Positions 43,963 through 52,872 of a stretch of DNA of 64,000 bases are shown here, in pieces; the stretch's first letter is position 1; each line of letters opens with the position of its first letter. The stretch lies in assembly GCF_010731595.1 (NCBI RefSeq), contig NZ_AP022582.1, positions 1,426,001 to 1,490,000 of the forward strand. Direction: 5' to 3'. The stretch comes from Mycobacterium seoulense. Its GTDB lineage: Bacteria > Actinomycetota > Actinomycetes > Mycobacteriales > Mycobacteriaceae. The position numbers and the translations under genes were made by a program. The notes beneath the pieces are model-generated. The model was not told the DNA's origin and searched no databases. It was given only the letters and a program-made list of their open reading frames with translations.

Positions 43963-44526
43963 TTACGCGACGGTGGCGCCGAGGATCAGGTTGACCGCCT
44001 CGTCGAGTTGCCCCTCGATCTCGTCGAAGCTGACGAACCGGGCGGTCATCAGGGCGCCGGAGAAGGTCATCTGCAGCGTGGATTTCACGGCGCGGGGCCA
44101 ACCGGGACCCAGGGCGGCGCCGATGCGGGCGGCGACCTCGTGGCCGATCTGCTCACGAATCGGCGCGACGGCCGGGTCGTCGGCCATCAGGGCCGCGCCG
44201 CACGCGGCGGTCAGTTCCGGCTCGTCGGCGACCACGACGGCCATGTCGCGCAGCGTCGCGCTGACCCGCGCCTCGGTCGTGTCATTGACGTCGGTGTGCA
44301 ACGGCAGTTCGCGGAGGAACCGCAGGTATACCGCAGCCACCAGCGCGCTCTTGGACGGAAAGTAGGTGTAGGCGCTGGCCGGTGACACCCCGGCGCGGGT
44401 CGCCACCGAGCGCATCGTCAGATTCGCGTACGACGACTCGCGTAGCTCCTCGAGGCCGGCATCGAGGACCTTGCGGATCGTCTGACCCGGCCGGCGATCC
44501 GACCGGCGAACCGCATCTCCAGACAC
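43963..44526 (-). CDS. TetR family transcriptional regulator
   Basis: A 187-aa TetR protein with the DNA-binding block VLDAGLEELRESSYANLTMRSVATRAG, then SPASAYTYFPSKSALVAAVY. GTG 44526 lies 6 nt after TACACT (44538-44533 on this strand), a leaderless start; the frame is open further upstream only as a shadow of the divergent methyltransferase gene. The divergent start lies 64 bp away. Confidence 0.83.
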   Translation of the reverse strand: MSGDAVRRSDRRPGQTIRKVLDAGLEELRESSYANLTMRSVATRAGVSPASAYTYFPSKSALVAAVYLRFLRELPLHTDVNDTTEARVSATLRDMAVVVADEPELTAACGAALMADDPAVAPIREQIGHEVAARIGAALGPGWPRAVKSTLQMTFSGALMTARFVSFDEIEGQLDEAVNLILGATVA

Positions 44527-44532
44527 CCGCCC

Positions 44533-44583
44533 AGTGTAGGAAGGCGCTGAAATCACCAACAACTTCCTTCCGGGTTCTAGAGT
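44533..44583. promoter_or_regulatory. Divergent leaderless promoters
   Basis: TACACT on the minus strand (44538-44533) is 6 nt from the TetR GTG. TAGAGT on the plus strand (44578-44583) is 7 nt from the methyltransferase GTG at 44591. Both transcripts would begin at their start codons, so the whole 64-bp gap is promoter and operator. Confidence 0.55.
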
Positions 44584-44590
44584 TGCGGCT

Positions 44591-45151
44591 GTGGCCGAGG
44601 CGGACCGGCAGCGCTGGGACGAGCGGTACCAGACCATGGCGCCTCCGTCGGTGGACGCGGTGGGACCGCCCGAGTTCCTGGCGGCCCATGCGGAGGTACT
44701 TCCCACTGCGGGAAGGGCTCTCGACCTCGCGTGCGGGCCCGGACTCGCGGCGGTCTGGCTGGCGGAGCGGGGGCTTCACGTGGAGGGATTCGACGTATCC
44801 CCGGTGGCGGTGGGCCAGGCGCGCGACCTGGCTCAGCGCGTGGGGGTGAGCGATCGGTGCCGCTTCGCGGTCGTCGACCTCGATGACGGGCTACCGGCCG
44901 GGCCGCCCGCCGACGTCATCCTCTGCCATCGATTCCGGGACCGTCGCCTCGACCACGCGATCATCGAACGGCTGGCACCCGGGGGGCTGCTGGCGATCGC
45001 CGTGCTGAGCGAAGTCGGAGCCGCCCCGGGGCCCTTTCGCGCGGTCGCCGGTGAGCTACCCGCGGCGTTCGCCGAACTCGATCAGCTGGCCGCCGGGGAG
45101 GGTGCGGGGCAGGCCTGGCTGCTGGCGCGCGCCCGACGCGAACGTCGCTGA
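44591..45151 (+). CDS. Small class I SAM-dependent methyltransferase
   Basis: A 186-aa methyltransferase: motif I LDLACGPGLAAVWLAERG, motif II FDVSPVAVGQAR, VVDLDDGLP, and the motif IV position reading ILCHRFRD. The chain is short for the class and ends soon after the LAPGGLLAIAVLSE strand. It starts at GTG 44591 from a leaderless promoter divergent from a TetR gene. The substrate is unknown; tellurite- or thiopurine-resistance-type relatives have this size. Confidence 0.85.
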   Translation: MAEADRQRWDERYQTMAPPSVDAVGPPEFLAAHAEVLPTAGRALDLACGPGLAAVWLAERGLHVEGFDVSPVAVGQARDLAQRVGVSDRCRFAVVDLDDGLPAGPPADVILCHRFRDRRLDHAIIERLAPGGLLAIAVLSEVGAAPGPFRAVAGELPAAFAELDQLAAGEGAGQAWLLARARRERR

Positions 45152-45241
45152 CTGGCAAGCACTTTCGCCGCGCGGACCACACCGCACCGAAATCGCGGAT
45201 GACGGTGCCATTTTGACTCCCGGCCGGGTAATGTCACGCAG

Positions 45242-46087
45242 ATGGAGCGGCGCGTCCTCGAAGCGGTCATCTACGAGCGCGAACCGCCGATCGCGCGGAT
45301 CATCCTGAACCGGGTCGACAAGGCCAACACCAAGGATGCGGTCCTGGTCACCGAAGTCGACGAATGCCTGCACGAGGCCGACCGCGACAAGGAGATCAAG
45401 GTCGTCATCCTCAAGGCCAACGGGAAAGGGTTCTGCGGCGGGCACGTGGCTCGCTGGGGTCCCGACGAGAATCCGTATCCGGACTTCGGCGAGACGTTCG
45501 AGGACCTGTACAAGGGCACCGCTGATCTGTTCCTGTGGCCGACGCTGTATCTGTGGGAATTCCCCAAGCCCACCATCTCCGCGATCCACGGCTACTGCAT
45601 GGGCGGCGGGATCTACCTCGGCCTGCTGACCGACTTCTGTGTGGCGTCCGACGACGCGTATTTTCAGATGCCGCTCGCCCAAAGCCTCGGCGAGCCCGGC
45701 GGCCACACGATGATCGAGCCGTGGTTGCTGATGAACTGGCATCGCACCATGGACTGGCTGCTGCTGGCCCCCACCCTGTCCGCACAGCAAGCCCTCGACT
45801 GGGGGCTGCTCAACAGGGTGGTGCCGCGCGAAGACCTGGAAGCCACCGTCGAGGAGATGGCCCACAAGATCGCCCAGATCCCGTTGACCACGCTGATGGC
45901 GGTGAAGAACAACGTGAAGCGCGCGTGGGAGCTGATGGGCATGCGGGTCCACCTGCAAGTGAGCCACATCCTGACGAACATGGTCGGCGCCGCCTCCGAC
46001 GTCCAGGCGCGGCGCGCCCAGCTGAAGGAATCGGGCATGAAACCGCGGGAGTTCGTCGGCCGCGACGACCCGCACGCCGGCGGCTAG
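45242..46087 (+). CDS. Crotonase-superfamily protein lacking hydratase glutamates
   Basis: A 281-aa crotonase-fold protein. CoA-loop features are ILNRVDKANTKDA, VVILKANGKGFCGGH and IHGYCMGGGIYLG. The two catalytic Glu positions of classical hydratase are Tyr (GGGIYL) and Leu (MPLAQ). It is clearly paralogous to the protein at 50738-51610 (shared KANGKGFC, TTLM..K.N.KRAWELMGMRVH). ATG 45242 lies 7 nt after TAATGT (45229-45234), a leaderless start. It converges on the KstD-like gene with a 4-bp overlap and probably serves the same pathway. Confidence 0.85.
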   Translation: MERRVLEAVIYEREPPIARIILNRVDKANTKDAVLVTEVDECLHEADRDKEIKVVILKANGKGFCGGHVARWGPDENPYPDFGETFEDLYKGTADLFLWPTLYLWEFPKPTISAIHGYCMGGGIYLGLLTDFCVASDDAYFQMPLAQSLGEPGGHTMIEPWLLMNWHRTMDWLLLAPTLSAQQALDWGLLNRVVPREDLEATVEEMAHKIAQIPLTTLMAVKNNVKRAWELMGMRVHLQVSHILTNMVGAASDVQARRAQLKESGMKPREFVGRDDPHAGG

Positions 46088-47781
46088 CGGCTCGGATCGC
46101 CGGCGACCCTCCGGCCGGCGGCGTGCCGGGCGGCGACGTAACCGAACACCATTGTGTACGCGATGCTTCCACCCGCGCCCAGGTAATTTCGGCCCATCAC
46201 CGTCGCCGTGATGTTCCCCGTCGCGTAGAGTCCGTCGATCACGCAGTCGTCCTCGTCGATGACCTGCGCGTGCTCGTTGGTGATCACCCCGCCGCACGTC
46301 CCGACGTCGGCCGGAACGACTTTGGTGGCGTAGTACGGTGACCGCTCGAGCGGACCGAGCGCGGCGTTGGGGCGGTAACCGGGGTCCCCGAGGCAGTCGT
46401 TGTACGCCGACTGGCCGCGCCCGAAGTCCGGGTCGAGGCCCTTGGCCGCAAAGCCGTTGAACCGCTTGATCGTCTGCTCGAGCGCGTCGGCCGGAACACC
46501 CATCTGGCGCGCGAGGTCGCCGATGGTCTCACCCCGCACGACCGCGCCCTTCGTGATGAGTTCTTCGGGGAGGCGACGCCTCTTGAACGGGTTGGCCCCC
46601 GAAACGTATCGGCCGACGTAGCCCTCGTCGAACACCATCCAGCACGGCACGGCCTTGTTCGCATACATCGCCTTGCCGACCTCGACGTACGAGTTGGACT
46701 CGTTGCAGAACCGCCGGCCCGTTCCGTCGACGTAGATCGCGCCGGGCCGCTGCCGGCCACTGCCCAACGCCTTCGCCGCGTCACCGCCGTCGGCGATGAA
46801 AACCGATGGCAGCCACCATGCCTCGTCCATCAGGTCGGTCTTGGCCCCCAGCCGGATCGCGGTCTGCAGCACCTCACCGGTGTCGCCGGCGTTGGCGATC
46901 GACCAGAGGCCCTCGTTGGGCTGCTCCCCGCTGTAGCGGCGGCGCATGTCCGCGTTGCGGCTGAAGCCGCCCGCGGCGAGCAGCACGCCCTTGCGGGCCT
47001 CGACATTCAGCGCGGTGCCGTCACGCGACACACGGGCGCCGACGACACGGCCGTCCTCGACGATCAGGTCTTCCATTGCGGCGCCGGTCCAAATCGGTGG
47101 TTCGCCACGCAGATCGATGAGCACCTTGAGCATCTGGCCGATGAGTGATGCGCCGTTGGTAAGGATCTCGCGGCGGCGGAGCCGGGCGGCCCTGGTGCGC
47201 GCGAACACCCGCATGGCCACGGCGAACGCACGCGGCGACCGGTTGAAGTACTGCACCGACCGCAGCTCATTGGTTTTCAGGATGAATCCCCCGTAGGCCT
47301 TGGCCATCGAGGGCTGAACCTTGTCCCGCCAGCTGCCCAGCGCGGCCACATCGTACGGCACGCACTCGATGGCGCGGCCGGCCTCGTTGCCGCCCTTGTG
47401 ATTCGGGTAGTAGTCACTCCAGCCGGGGCACCGCACAAACCGGACACCCTTGCGGGTCAGGAAGTTGATCATTTCGTACCCGGCGGTCAGGAACATCTCG
47501 CGCCGCGCCGGCGACGACGCCGGGCCGATGTCGCCGACGACGTCGTCGAAGTATGCCAGACCGTCCTCGTGCGAGTCCGTGACGCCGGCGGCGCGCATCA
47601 GCGGGTTGTTCGGCAGCCACACCATGCCACCGGAAAGCCCGGTGGAACCGCCCACCAGGGACTGCTTCTCGATCACCAGGGGTTCGATCCCGGAGTCGAG
47701 CGCCGCCAGGGCCGCGACCATGCCGCCGCCGCCGCTGCCCGCGATGAGCAGATCGACGGAGCGGTCCCATTGGGTGGTCAT
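46084..47781 (-). CDS. KstD-like FAD-binding dehydrogenase
   Basis: A 565-aa flavoprotein of the 3-ketosteroid delta-1-dehydrogenase/fumarate-reductase family. Seen: LLIAGSGGGGMVAALAALDS (FAD loop), EKQSLVGGSTGLSGGMVWLP, GVLLAAGGFSRNADMR, and the C-terminal YATGNITATVMGRNYLGAGG typical of KstD relatives. It would introduce a C=C bond next to a ketone. Its ATG overlaps the Rieske oxygenase stop by 4 bp. It is last in the eight-gene operon. A steroid substrate is possible but not shown. Confidence 0.88.
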   Translation of the reverse strand: MTTQWDRSVDLLIAGSGGGGMVAALAALDSGIEPLVIEKQSLVGGSTGLSGGMVWLPNNPLMRAAGVTDSHEDGLAYFDDVVGDIGPASSPARREMFLTAGYEMINFLTRKGVRFVRCPGWSDYYPNHKGGNEAGRAIECVPYDVAALGSWRDKVQPSMAKAYGGFILKTNELRSVQYFNRSPRAFAVAMRVFARTRAARLRRREILTNGASLIGQMLKVLIDLRGEPPIWTGAAMEDLIVEDGRVVGARVSRDGTALNVEARKGVLLAAGGFSRNADMRRRYSGEQPNEGLWSIANAGDTGEVLQTAIRLGAKTDLMDEAWWLPSVFIADGGDAAKALGSGRQRPGAIYVDGTGRRFCNESNSYVEVGKAMYANKAVPCWMVFDEGYVGRYVSGANPFKRRRLPEELITKGAVVRGETIGDLARQMGVPADALEQTIKRFNGFAAKGLDPDFGRGQSAYNDCLGDPGYRPNAALGPLERSPYYATKVVPADVGTCGGVITNEHAQVIDEDDCVIDGLYATGNITATVMGRNYLGAGGSIAYTMVFGYVAARHAAGRRVAGDPSR

Positions 47782-49163
47782 CGCGGCCCCGCGCTGAAAC
47801 CGAGGTCGGCGACCGGGACGTCGATGGTGGTGTTGGTCTTCTGGATCGCGGGCACCAGCTCGTCATGCGGCAGGCCGGCGAGGAAGCCGTCGACGACGCG
47901 TTCGAAATTGGAGATCAGCCCCTCGATCTGGTCGGACAGTCGCATGTAGGCAAAGCCCTTGGAGTGCAACCCCTTTTGCTGCCTGGGCAGGTTGGAGAAG
48001 TCTTGGGCGGGGATCGGCGGCCAGCGCGGGTCGTCGGGCGCCATCGGCTCGGGGGGCTGGGGCTTGCCCGCCGAAATGTCGTCCGGTAGCCGGGTGAGTG
48101 ACCAAATCTCGAACAGCGTGTCCTCGGGCCCGAGCGGGCGGATCCGGTACGACGACGCGCTGCTGTAGGTGGGCAGGATGAAGTAGTGCGGAAAGCAGAA
48201 CCCGATCGCGTCGGTGATGCCGCGGCGGACCAAGTCGTTGAGGTCGGGCATATCGCTGCCCCGGGCCCGATGCCAGGCTACGACGGCATCGTTGAGGGCC
48301 GCGCGCCATGCGCCCGCCGCCCCGGCCGGGTCGGCCGGCAGCTCGATGTGCTGCAGCCCCTCGGCGATCCGGACGTCGTTGTCGTGGGTCATGCCGCCCA
48401 TCCCGGTGCCGAGCGTGCGCATGAAGTACAGGCTGCTCGCGATGACCGGGTGCACCGCGGATTTCGCCGCCCCGCCGCTCTGCGCGGACGGCATCAACTG
48501 CGGATGAGTCTGGGGGACGTGGTACCCCTCCATGAACGCCTCCGTCGCCAGCTTCCAATTGACGGGCAACCGGCACGACTGCCACCACTCGACCCGCAGC
48601 GACTCCACCTTCCACGCGTCATAGATCGACGCGAAGGGCTCCAGGCAGTCGCGCAGCGCGGGGGCCCCGTCGTCGAGGTTGATCCACGCGCAGCCACCCC
48701 AGGTCTCACACCGGACCGAAACCAGCTGCAAATCCTGCGGATCCAAGTTCTCCCGGGCGAACACCTCGGGTCGCAACACGAAGGTGCTGCGTCCGTCGAT
48801 GCCCCAGCACCAGCCGTGGAAGGGGCAGACGAAGGTCCGCCGAGATCCGCTGCCCTCCACCAGCTTCACCCCGCGATGGCGGCACGCGTTGTGGTAGGCC
48901 CGCACCGTGTCGGCGTCGATCCGCACCACGATGATCGACTCATCCAGGATTTCGTACTCGACGAAGTCGCCGGCCTTGGGGATCTCCTCGAGCCGGCAGG
49001 CCATCTGCCAGACGCGCGGCCAGAAGGTCTCCGCCTCCAGCGCGTAGAACTCGGCGTCGTAGTAGCGCTGCTTGGGAATGCGATCGGCGGTCTGGACCGC
49101 CCACGGCACCGGTAGCGGTGTCCAGTTCACCGCGCCTGTCACTGAATCTGTCTTGGCAGCCAT
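47778..49163 (-). CDS. Rieske-type aromatic-ring-hydroxylating oxygenase alpha subunit
   Basis: A 461-aa oxygenase. The Rieske [2Fe-2S] ligands are CRH and CPFHGW (NACRHRGVKL and TFVCPFHGWCWG). The mononuclear iron site is EGYHVPQTHPQ (two His), with the Asp later in the chain. It is larger than KshA-type monooxygenases. ATG 49163 has GAGGGATGG upstream; the frame is open far beyond it only as a shadow of the ligase gene. No ferredoxin or reductase gene accompanies it, so it relies on a partner elsewhere. Confidence 0.9.
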   Translation of the reverse strand: MAAKTDSVTGAVNWTPLPVPWAVQTADRIPKQRYYDAEFYALEAETFWPRVWQMACRLEEIPKAGDFVEYEILDESIIVVRIDADTVRAYHNACRHRGVKLVEGSGSRRTFVCPFHGWCWGIDGRSTFVLRPEVFARENLDPQDLQLVSVRCETWGGCAWINLDDGAPALRDCLEPFASIYDAWKVESLRVEWWQSCRLPVNWKLATEAFMEGYHVPQTHPQLMPSAQSGGAAKSAVHPVIASSLYFMRTLGTGMGGMTHDNDVRIAEGLQHIELPADPAGAAGAWRAALNDAVVAWHRARGSDMPDLNDLVRRGITDAIGFCFPHYFILPTYSSASSYRIRPLGPEDTLFEIWSLTRLPDDISAGKPQPPEPMAPDDPRWPPIPAQDFSNLPRQQKGLHSKGFAYMRLSDQIEGLISNFERVVDGFLAGLPHDELVPAIQKTNTTIDVPVADLGFSAGPR

Positions 49164-49183
49164 CTCGCCATCCCTCGTTCGAT

Positions 49184-50719
49184 TCACACGATCCGCGATG
49201 CCCGGCCCTGCCAGTAACGCTCGCGAATGTGTCTCTTGTACAGCTTCCCGTTCGGGTCTCGGGGCAGTTCCGAAACGAATTCGACGGTGCGCGGGCACTT
49301 GTAACCCGCCACGTGTGCGCGGCAGTACTCGATGAGCTCGGCCTCGAGACCGGGGCCGGGTGTGACACCGTCGACCGGTTGCACGACGGCCTTGACCTCC
49401 TCGCCGAACTCGTCGTTGGGGACGCCGAATACGGCCGCGTCGACGAGTTTGGGATGCATGATGAGGAGATTCTCGACTTCCTGCGGGTAGATGTTCACCC
49501 CGCCGGAGACGATCATGAACGTCGACCGATCGGTGAGGTAGAGGTATCCATCCTCGTCGACGTAGCCCACGTCGCCCAGGGTGCGCCAGCCGCGGTCGTT
49601 GGACACCGACGCGGTCTTGTCGGGGTCCTTGAAGTACTCGAAATCCGGTCCGCCCTCGAAGAAGAGCTCGCCTGCGTGGCCGGTGGGAAGCTCGACGCCG
49701 TCGTCCCCGATGACGTGCACCGGCGACATGGGTTTGCCGACCGAACCGGGATGGGCGAGCCACTCGTCGGGGCCGATCGTGGTGCCCGCGAACCCCTCGG
49801 TGCCACCGTAGTATTCGTGAATGATCGGCCCGAACCACTTCATCATCTGGTGCTTGACGTCGACCGGGCAGGGTGCGGCCGCGTGGATGACGCACCGCAG
49901 GCTCGAGACGTCGTAACGTTCCCGAACTTCCCTGGGTAGCTTCAGCATCCGCACGAACATGGTGGGCACGAACTGGGCGTGCGTCACTCGATGGGTCTCG
50001 ATCAGCCGGAGCACGGTCTCGGCGTCGAACCTGCGCATGAGGATGGCCGCCGCCCCCACCCGGTTGACCGCCATGGTGTAGTTCACCCCGGCGGCGTGGT
50101 ACAGCGGCGCGGGGGAGAGGTACACGCTGGAACTGTTCATCCCGTACTTGTGGGTCAGCGCCAGCTCCAGGACCGCCTGAGCCCATGAGCCGTTGCCGTC
50201 GGTCGGGAGGGGCCGACGGACGGCCTTCGGCCGCCCCGTGGTGCCCGACGAGTACAGCATCTCCGACCCGTCCGACACCGGCGGCGCGTCACCGGCGGTC
50301 GCCACCGCATCCTCGTACGCGCTCCAGCCGGCCAGGGGTCCCCCCACCGCGAGGTGGACGGTGACGGCCGCGTTGGCCGCGCGCACGTGGGCGGCAAGTT
50401 CGGGCATGGTGGCGTCGACGAACACCGCCCGCGCGTCGGAGTCGTCGATCACGTAGGCGACCTCGTCCGGGGTGAAGTGGGTGTTGACCGCGGTGTAGTA
50501 AAGACCGGAAAGCTGGCAGCCCCAGGTGATTTCGAGGAACTCGGGCCGGTTCGGCAAGATCAGTGCCACCCCGTCGCCCCGGCGCAGCCCGGCGGCGTGC
50601 AGCACCGCGGCGACGCGTTGGCTGCGGGCATACAGCTCGGAGTGCGAGATGGTGTCACCGCCCGCGACGATGAGGGCCGGCGCCTGTCCGGCCCTCATGG
50701 CGTGGTCGGCGATGTTCAC
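49184..50719 (-). CDS. AMP-dependent acyl-CoA synthetase
   Basis: A 511-aa ANL ligase: P-loop YSSGTTGRPK, EYYGGTEGFAG (A5), GDVGYVDEDGYLYLTDR, IVSGGVNIYPQEVEN, and the catalytic Lys in LPRDPNGKLYKRHIRE. It would load a pathway acid onto CoA for the crotonase and E1 steps. It lies 20 bp from the Rieske gene and 18 bp from the crotonase gene in the same operon. Confidence 0.9.
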   Translation of the reverse strand: MNIADHAMRAGQAPALIVAGGDTISHSELYARSQRVAAVLHAAGLRRGDGVALILPNRPEFLEITWGCQLSGLYYTAVNTHFTPDEVAYVIDDSDARAVFVDATMPELAAHVRAANAAVTVHLAVGGPLAGWSAYEDAVATAGDAPPVSDGSEMLYSSGTTGRPKAVRRPLPTDGNGSWAQAVLELALTHKYGMNSSSVYLSPAPLYHAAGVNYTMAVNRVGAAAILMRRFDAETVLRLIETHRVTHAQFVPTMFVRMLKLPREVRERYDVSSLRCVIHAAAPCPVDVKHQMMKWFGPIIHEYYGGTEGFAGTTIGPDEWLAHPGSVGKPMSPVHVIGDDGVELPTGHAGELFFEGGPDFEYFKDPDKTASVSNDRGWRTLGDVGYVDEDGYLYLTDRSTFMIVSGGVNIYPQEVENLLIMHPKLVDAAVFGVPNDEFGEEVKAVVQPVDGVTPGPGLEAELIEYCRAHVAGYKCPRTVEFVSELPRDPNGKLYKRHIRERYWQGRASRIV

Positions 50720-50737
50720 CGGCGAGCCCCGCGAAAC

Positions 50738-51610
50738 CTAAGTGGCCGTGGCGCCGTCGGCCGCCGCGGCGGCCGCGGCCTGGCGCCGAGCGTGCTCGGA
50801 CGGCAGCACCTTGTCCTTGAACACGGTCTGAATCAGTTGCTGGACGTCCTTGCTGATCGAGGCGAGCGCAACGAGGTCGTTGGAGCTCTGCCAGTGCACC
50901 CGCATGCCCATCAGCTCCCAGGCCCGTTTCAGGTTGGCCTTGGTGAGCATCAGCGTCGTCAACGGGGCCTGGGCGATGTGCCGGGCGATGGCGTCCACCC
51001 GGTCGTCGAGATCCTCCCGCTTGACCACCTCGTTGACGAGGCCGACCTCCAGCGCCTTCTTGGCGTCGATCACCTCCGCGGTGAACAGGTAGTAGGCGGC
51101 GCGACGCCAGTTCATGAACACCCAAGGCTCGATGGAACATTCACCGGATGGCATGCCGAAACCTTGTAGGGGCGGGTACGAGAAATAGGCGTCCTCGGAG
51201 GCGATGACGATGTCGGTGGTCAGGCCCATGTGCGTACCGCCGCCCACGCAGTAGCCGTGCACCTGCGCGATGGTGGGCTTGGAGAACTCCCACAGGTTCA
51301 GGGTCGGTTTGACGAACAGGTCCGACTGCGCCTTCCACGGGTGGCCGGTCACCATGGCGTTCTCCACAAACGACGGGTAGTCGACGGCGTTGTTGCCGAT
51401 CGCGTGTCCCGAGCAGAAGCCCTTGCCGTTGGCCTTGAGCACGAGCACCTTGATGTCGTAGTCGCGGTCCGCGTCCAGCAGCGCGGCGTCGACCTCTTCG
51501 GCCAGCTTCTGGTCCTGGGCGTTCGCCTTCTCCGGCCAGTTGAGCGTGACGCGGGCGATGGGCCCCTCTTTCTGGTAGATGATTCTCTCGCGAGTCTCGT
51601 TGAGATCCAT
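50738..51610 (-). CDS. Crotonase-superfamily protein lacking hydratase glutamates
   Basis: A 290-aa crotonase-fold protein, paralogue of the one at 45242-46087. CoA-site features are LNWPEKANAQ, VLVLKANGKGFCSGH and VHGYCVGGGTHMG. The catalytic Glu positions are His (GGGTHM) and Pro (YPPLQ). The Ala-rich tail (residues ~275-290) is not seen in the paralogue. The intact oxyanion loop with altered acids suggests a CoA-thioester reaction other than simple hydration. Confidence 0.85.
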   Translation of the reverse strand: MDLNETRERIIYQKEGPIARVTLNWPEKANAQDQKLAEEVDAALLDADRDYDIKVLVLKANGKGFCSGHAIGNNAVDYPSFVENAMVTGHPWKAQSDLFVKPTLNLWEFSKPTIAQVHGYCVGGGTHMGLTTDIVIASEDAYFSYPPLQGFGMPSGECSIEPWVFMNWRRAAYYLFTAEVIDAKKALEVGLVNEVVKREDLDDRVDAIARHIAQAPLTTLMLTKANLKRAWELMGMRVHWQSSNDLVALASISKDVQQLIQTVFKDKVLPSEHARRQAAAAAAADGATAT

Positions 51611-51630
51611 GCGTGCTCACCTTTCCTGGT

Positions 51631-51867
51631 TCACGACGTGATGACACCGATTTCGGCGCCGATGTCGTAGATGGTCCCGACCTGGCCCGTCCATTGCACG
51701 GTGCCCGACGCTCCGGCTTCGATTTCCTGTTCCACCTTCTCGGTGGCGATGACGTAGATCGGCGTGCCGGCCTCCACGTGCTGGCCGGCGTCGACCAGAA
51801 GGTCAGTGAGCTCGGCCTCCGACACGGCCACCGAGACGCGCGGGATGCGAATGACGAAGTCAGCCAT
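51631..51867 (-). CDS. Free-standing lipoyl (biotinyl/lipoyl attachment) domain protein
   Basis: A 78-aa protein that is one lipoyl domain and nothing more: IPRVSVAVSEAELTDLLVDAG, GTPIYVIATEKVEQEIEAGA, TGQVGTIYDIGAEIGVI. The modified residue would be Lys44 in the ATEKV turn (DKA in classical E2). It has no E1-binding linker and no catalytic E2 domain. Its start overlaps the E1-beta stop by 8 bp, so it is cotranslated with the dehydrogenase subunits and probably is their acyl or electron carrier. Confidence 0.85.
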   Translation of the reverse strand: MADFVIRIPRVSVAVSEAELTDLLVDAGQHVEAGTPIYVIATEKVEQEIEAGASGTVQWTGQVGTIYDIGAEIGVITS

Positions 51868-52870
51868 GCACCCTCGCCCCCGCGCCGGTCCGCTCGAGGG
51901 TGCGCTGCGCGGCCGTGACGATCCGCGCCGGGGAGGGGTACACCTGCGCCTCGAGCGCCGCCGCGGCCGGGTTGGGGACGAACCGGGCGGCCACCCGTTC
52001 GACGGGCGCGGCCAGCTCGGAGAACAACTCCGAGTGCAGGATCGCGGCGATCTCGGCTCCGGGACCGGCGAATTGGACCGCGTCGTGAACGACGACCGCC
52101 CGGCGGGTACGGCGGGCCGAGCCGATGATGGTCTCGACGTCGAGTGGCACCAGGGTGCGCAGATCGACGACCTCGGCGCTCACCCCCTGGTCCTGCAGCG
52201 TGGCCGCGGCGGTGAGCGCGTCGTGCACGCAGCGGCCGTAGCCGATCAGGCTGACGTCGGTGCCGGGCCGCTTGATGTCGGCCTGCCCCAACGGGATCGA
52301 GAACCCGGGATCCACGGGGACGGGCCCCTTCTTGCCCTGCAGCCGGATCGTTTCGACGAACAGGCAAGGATCGGGGTCGAAGATCGCCGCCGTCAGGAGA
52401 CCCTTCCCGTCGCGCGGTGTGGACGGCACGATCACCTTCATGCCCGGGATGTGCATGAACCACGCCTCCAGGCTCTGCGAGTGCGTGGCCCCGGTGGCCA
52501 GCCCGGCGTAGACCTGGGTGCGAATGGTGAGCGGCGCCGTCGTGCGTCCGGCGGTCATGAACCTCAGCTTGGCCGCGTTGTTGATCAGCTGGTCGGCGGC
52601 GATGCCGATGAAATCCATGATCATGATCTCGGCCACCGGCAGCAGGCCGTCGATGGCGGCGCCGATGGCCGCTCCGACGATCGCCGCCTCCGAGATCGGC
52701 GTGTCCAGGACGCGGTCGTGGCCGTACTTCGTCGAGAGGCCGGCCGTCGGCCCGGACGCGCCGGGATCGGCGATGTCCTCACCCAGCAGGAACACCCTGT
52801 CATCGGCGGCAAGCGCCTGATCCAGCGCGAGGTTGAGCGCCTCGCGCATCGTCATCTCTCGTTCTTCCAT
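51860..52870 (-). CDS. 2-oxoacid/acetoin dehydrogenase-type E1 beta subunit
   Basis: A 336-aa transketolase-like subunit: MREALNLALDQALAADDRVF, LLGEDIADPGASG, LDTPISEAAIVGAAIGAA (with the Glu that activates thiamine diphosphate), MTAGRTTAPLTIRT, SLEAWFMHIPG, and a C-terminal domain with EVVDLRTLVPLDVETI. ATG 52870 is 2 bp after the E1-alpha stop. With E1-alpha it would decarboxylate a 2-oxo acid or cleave an acyloin or diketone with thiamine diphosphate. Confidence 0.9.
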   Translation of the reverse strand: MEEREMTMREALNLALDQALAADDRVFLLGEDIADPGASGPTAGLSTKYGHDRVLDTPISEAAIVGAAIGAAIDGLLPVAEIMIMDFIGIAADQLINNAAKLRFMTAGRTTAPLTIRTQVYAGLATGATHSQSLEAWFMHIPGMKVIVPSTPRDGKGLLTAAIFDPDPCLFVETIRLQGKKGPVPVDPGFSIPLGQADIKRPGTDVSLIGYGRCVHDALTAAATLQDQGVSAEVVDLRTLVPLDVETIIGSARRTRRAVVVHDAVQFAGPGAEIAAILHSELFSELAAPVERVAARFVPNPAAAALEAQVYPSPARIVTAAQRTLERTGAGARVHG

Positions 52871-52872
52871 GC

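Noticed and set aside
45213..45234. TTGACT and TAATGT before the crotonase at 45242 as a -35/-10 pair
   Set aside because: They are separated by only 10 bp, too close for a normal promoter; the -10 alone fits a leaderless start.
49164..50186. N-terminal extension of the Rieske oxygenase over the ligase gene
   Set aside because: The frame is open by chance; ATG 49163 has a ribosome site and the protein fold begins there.
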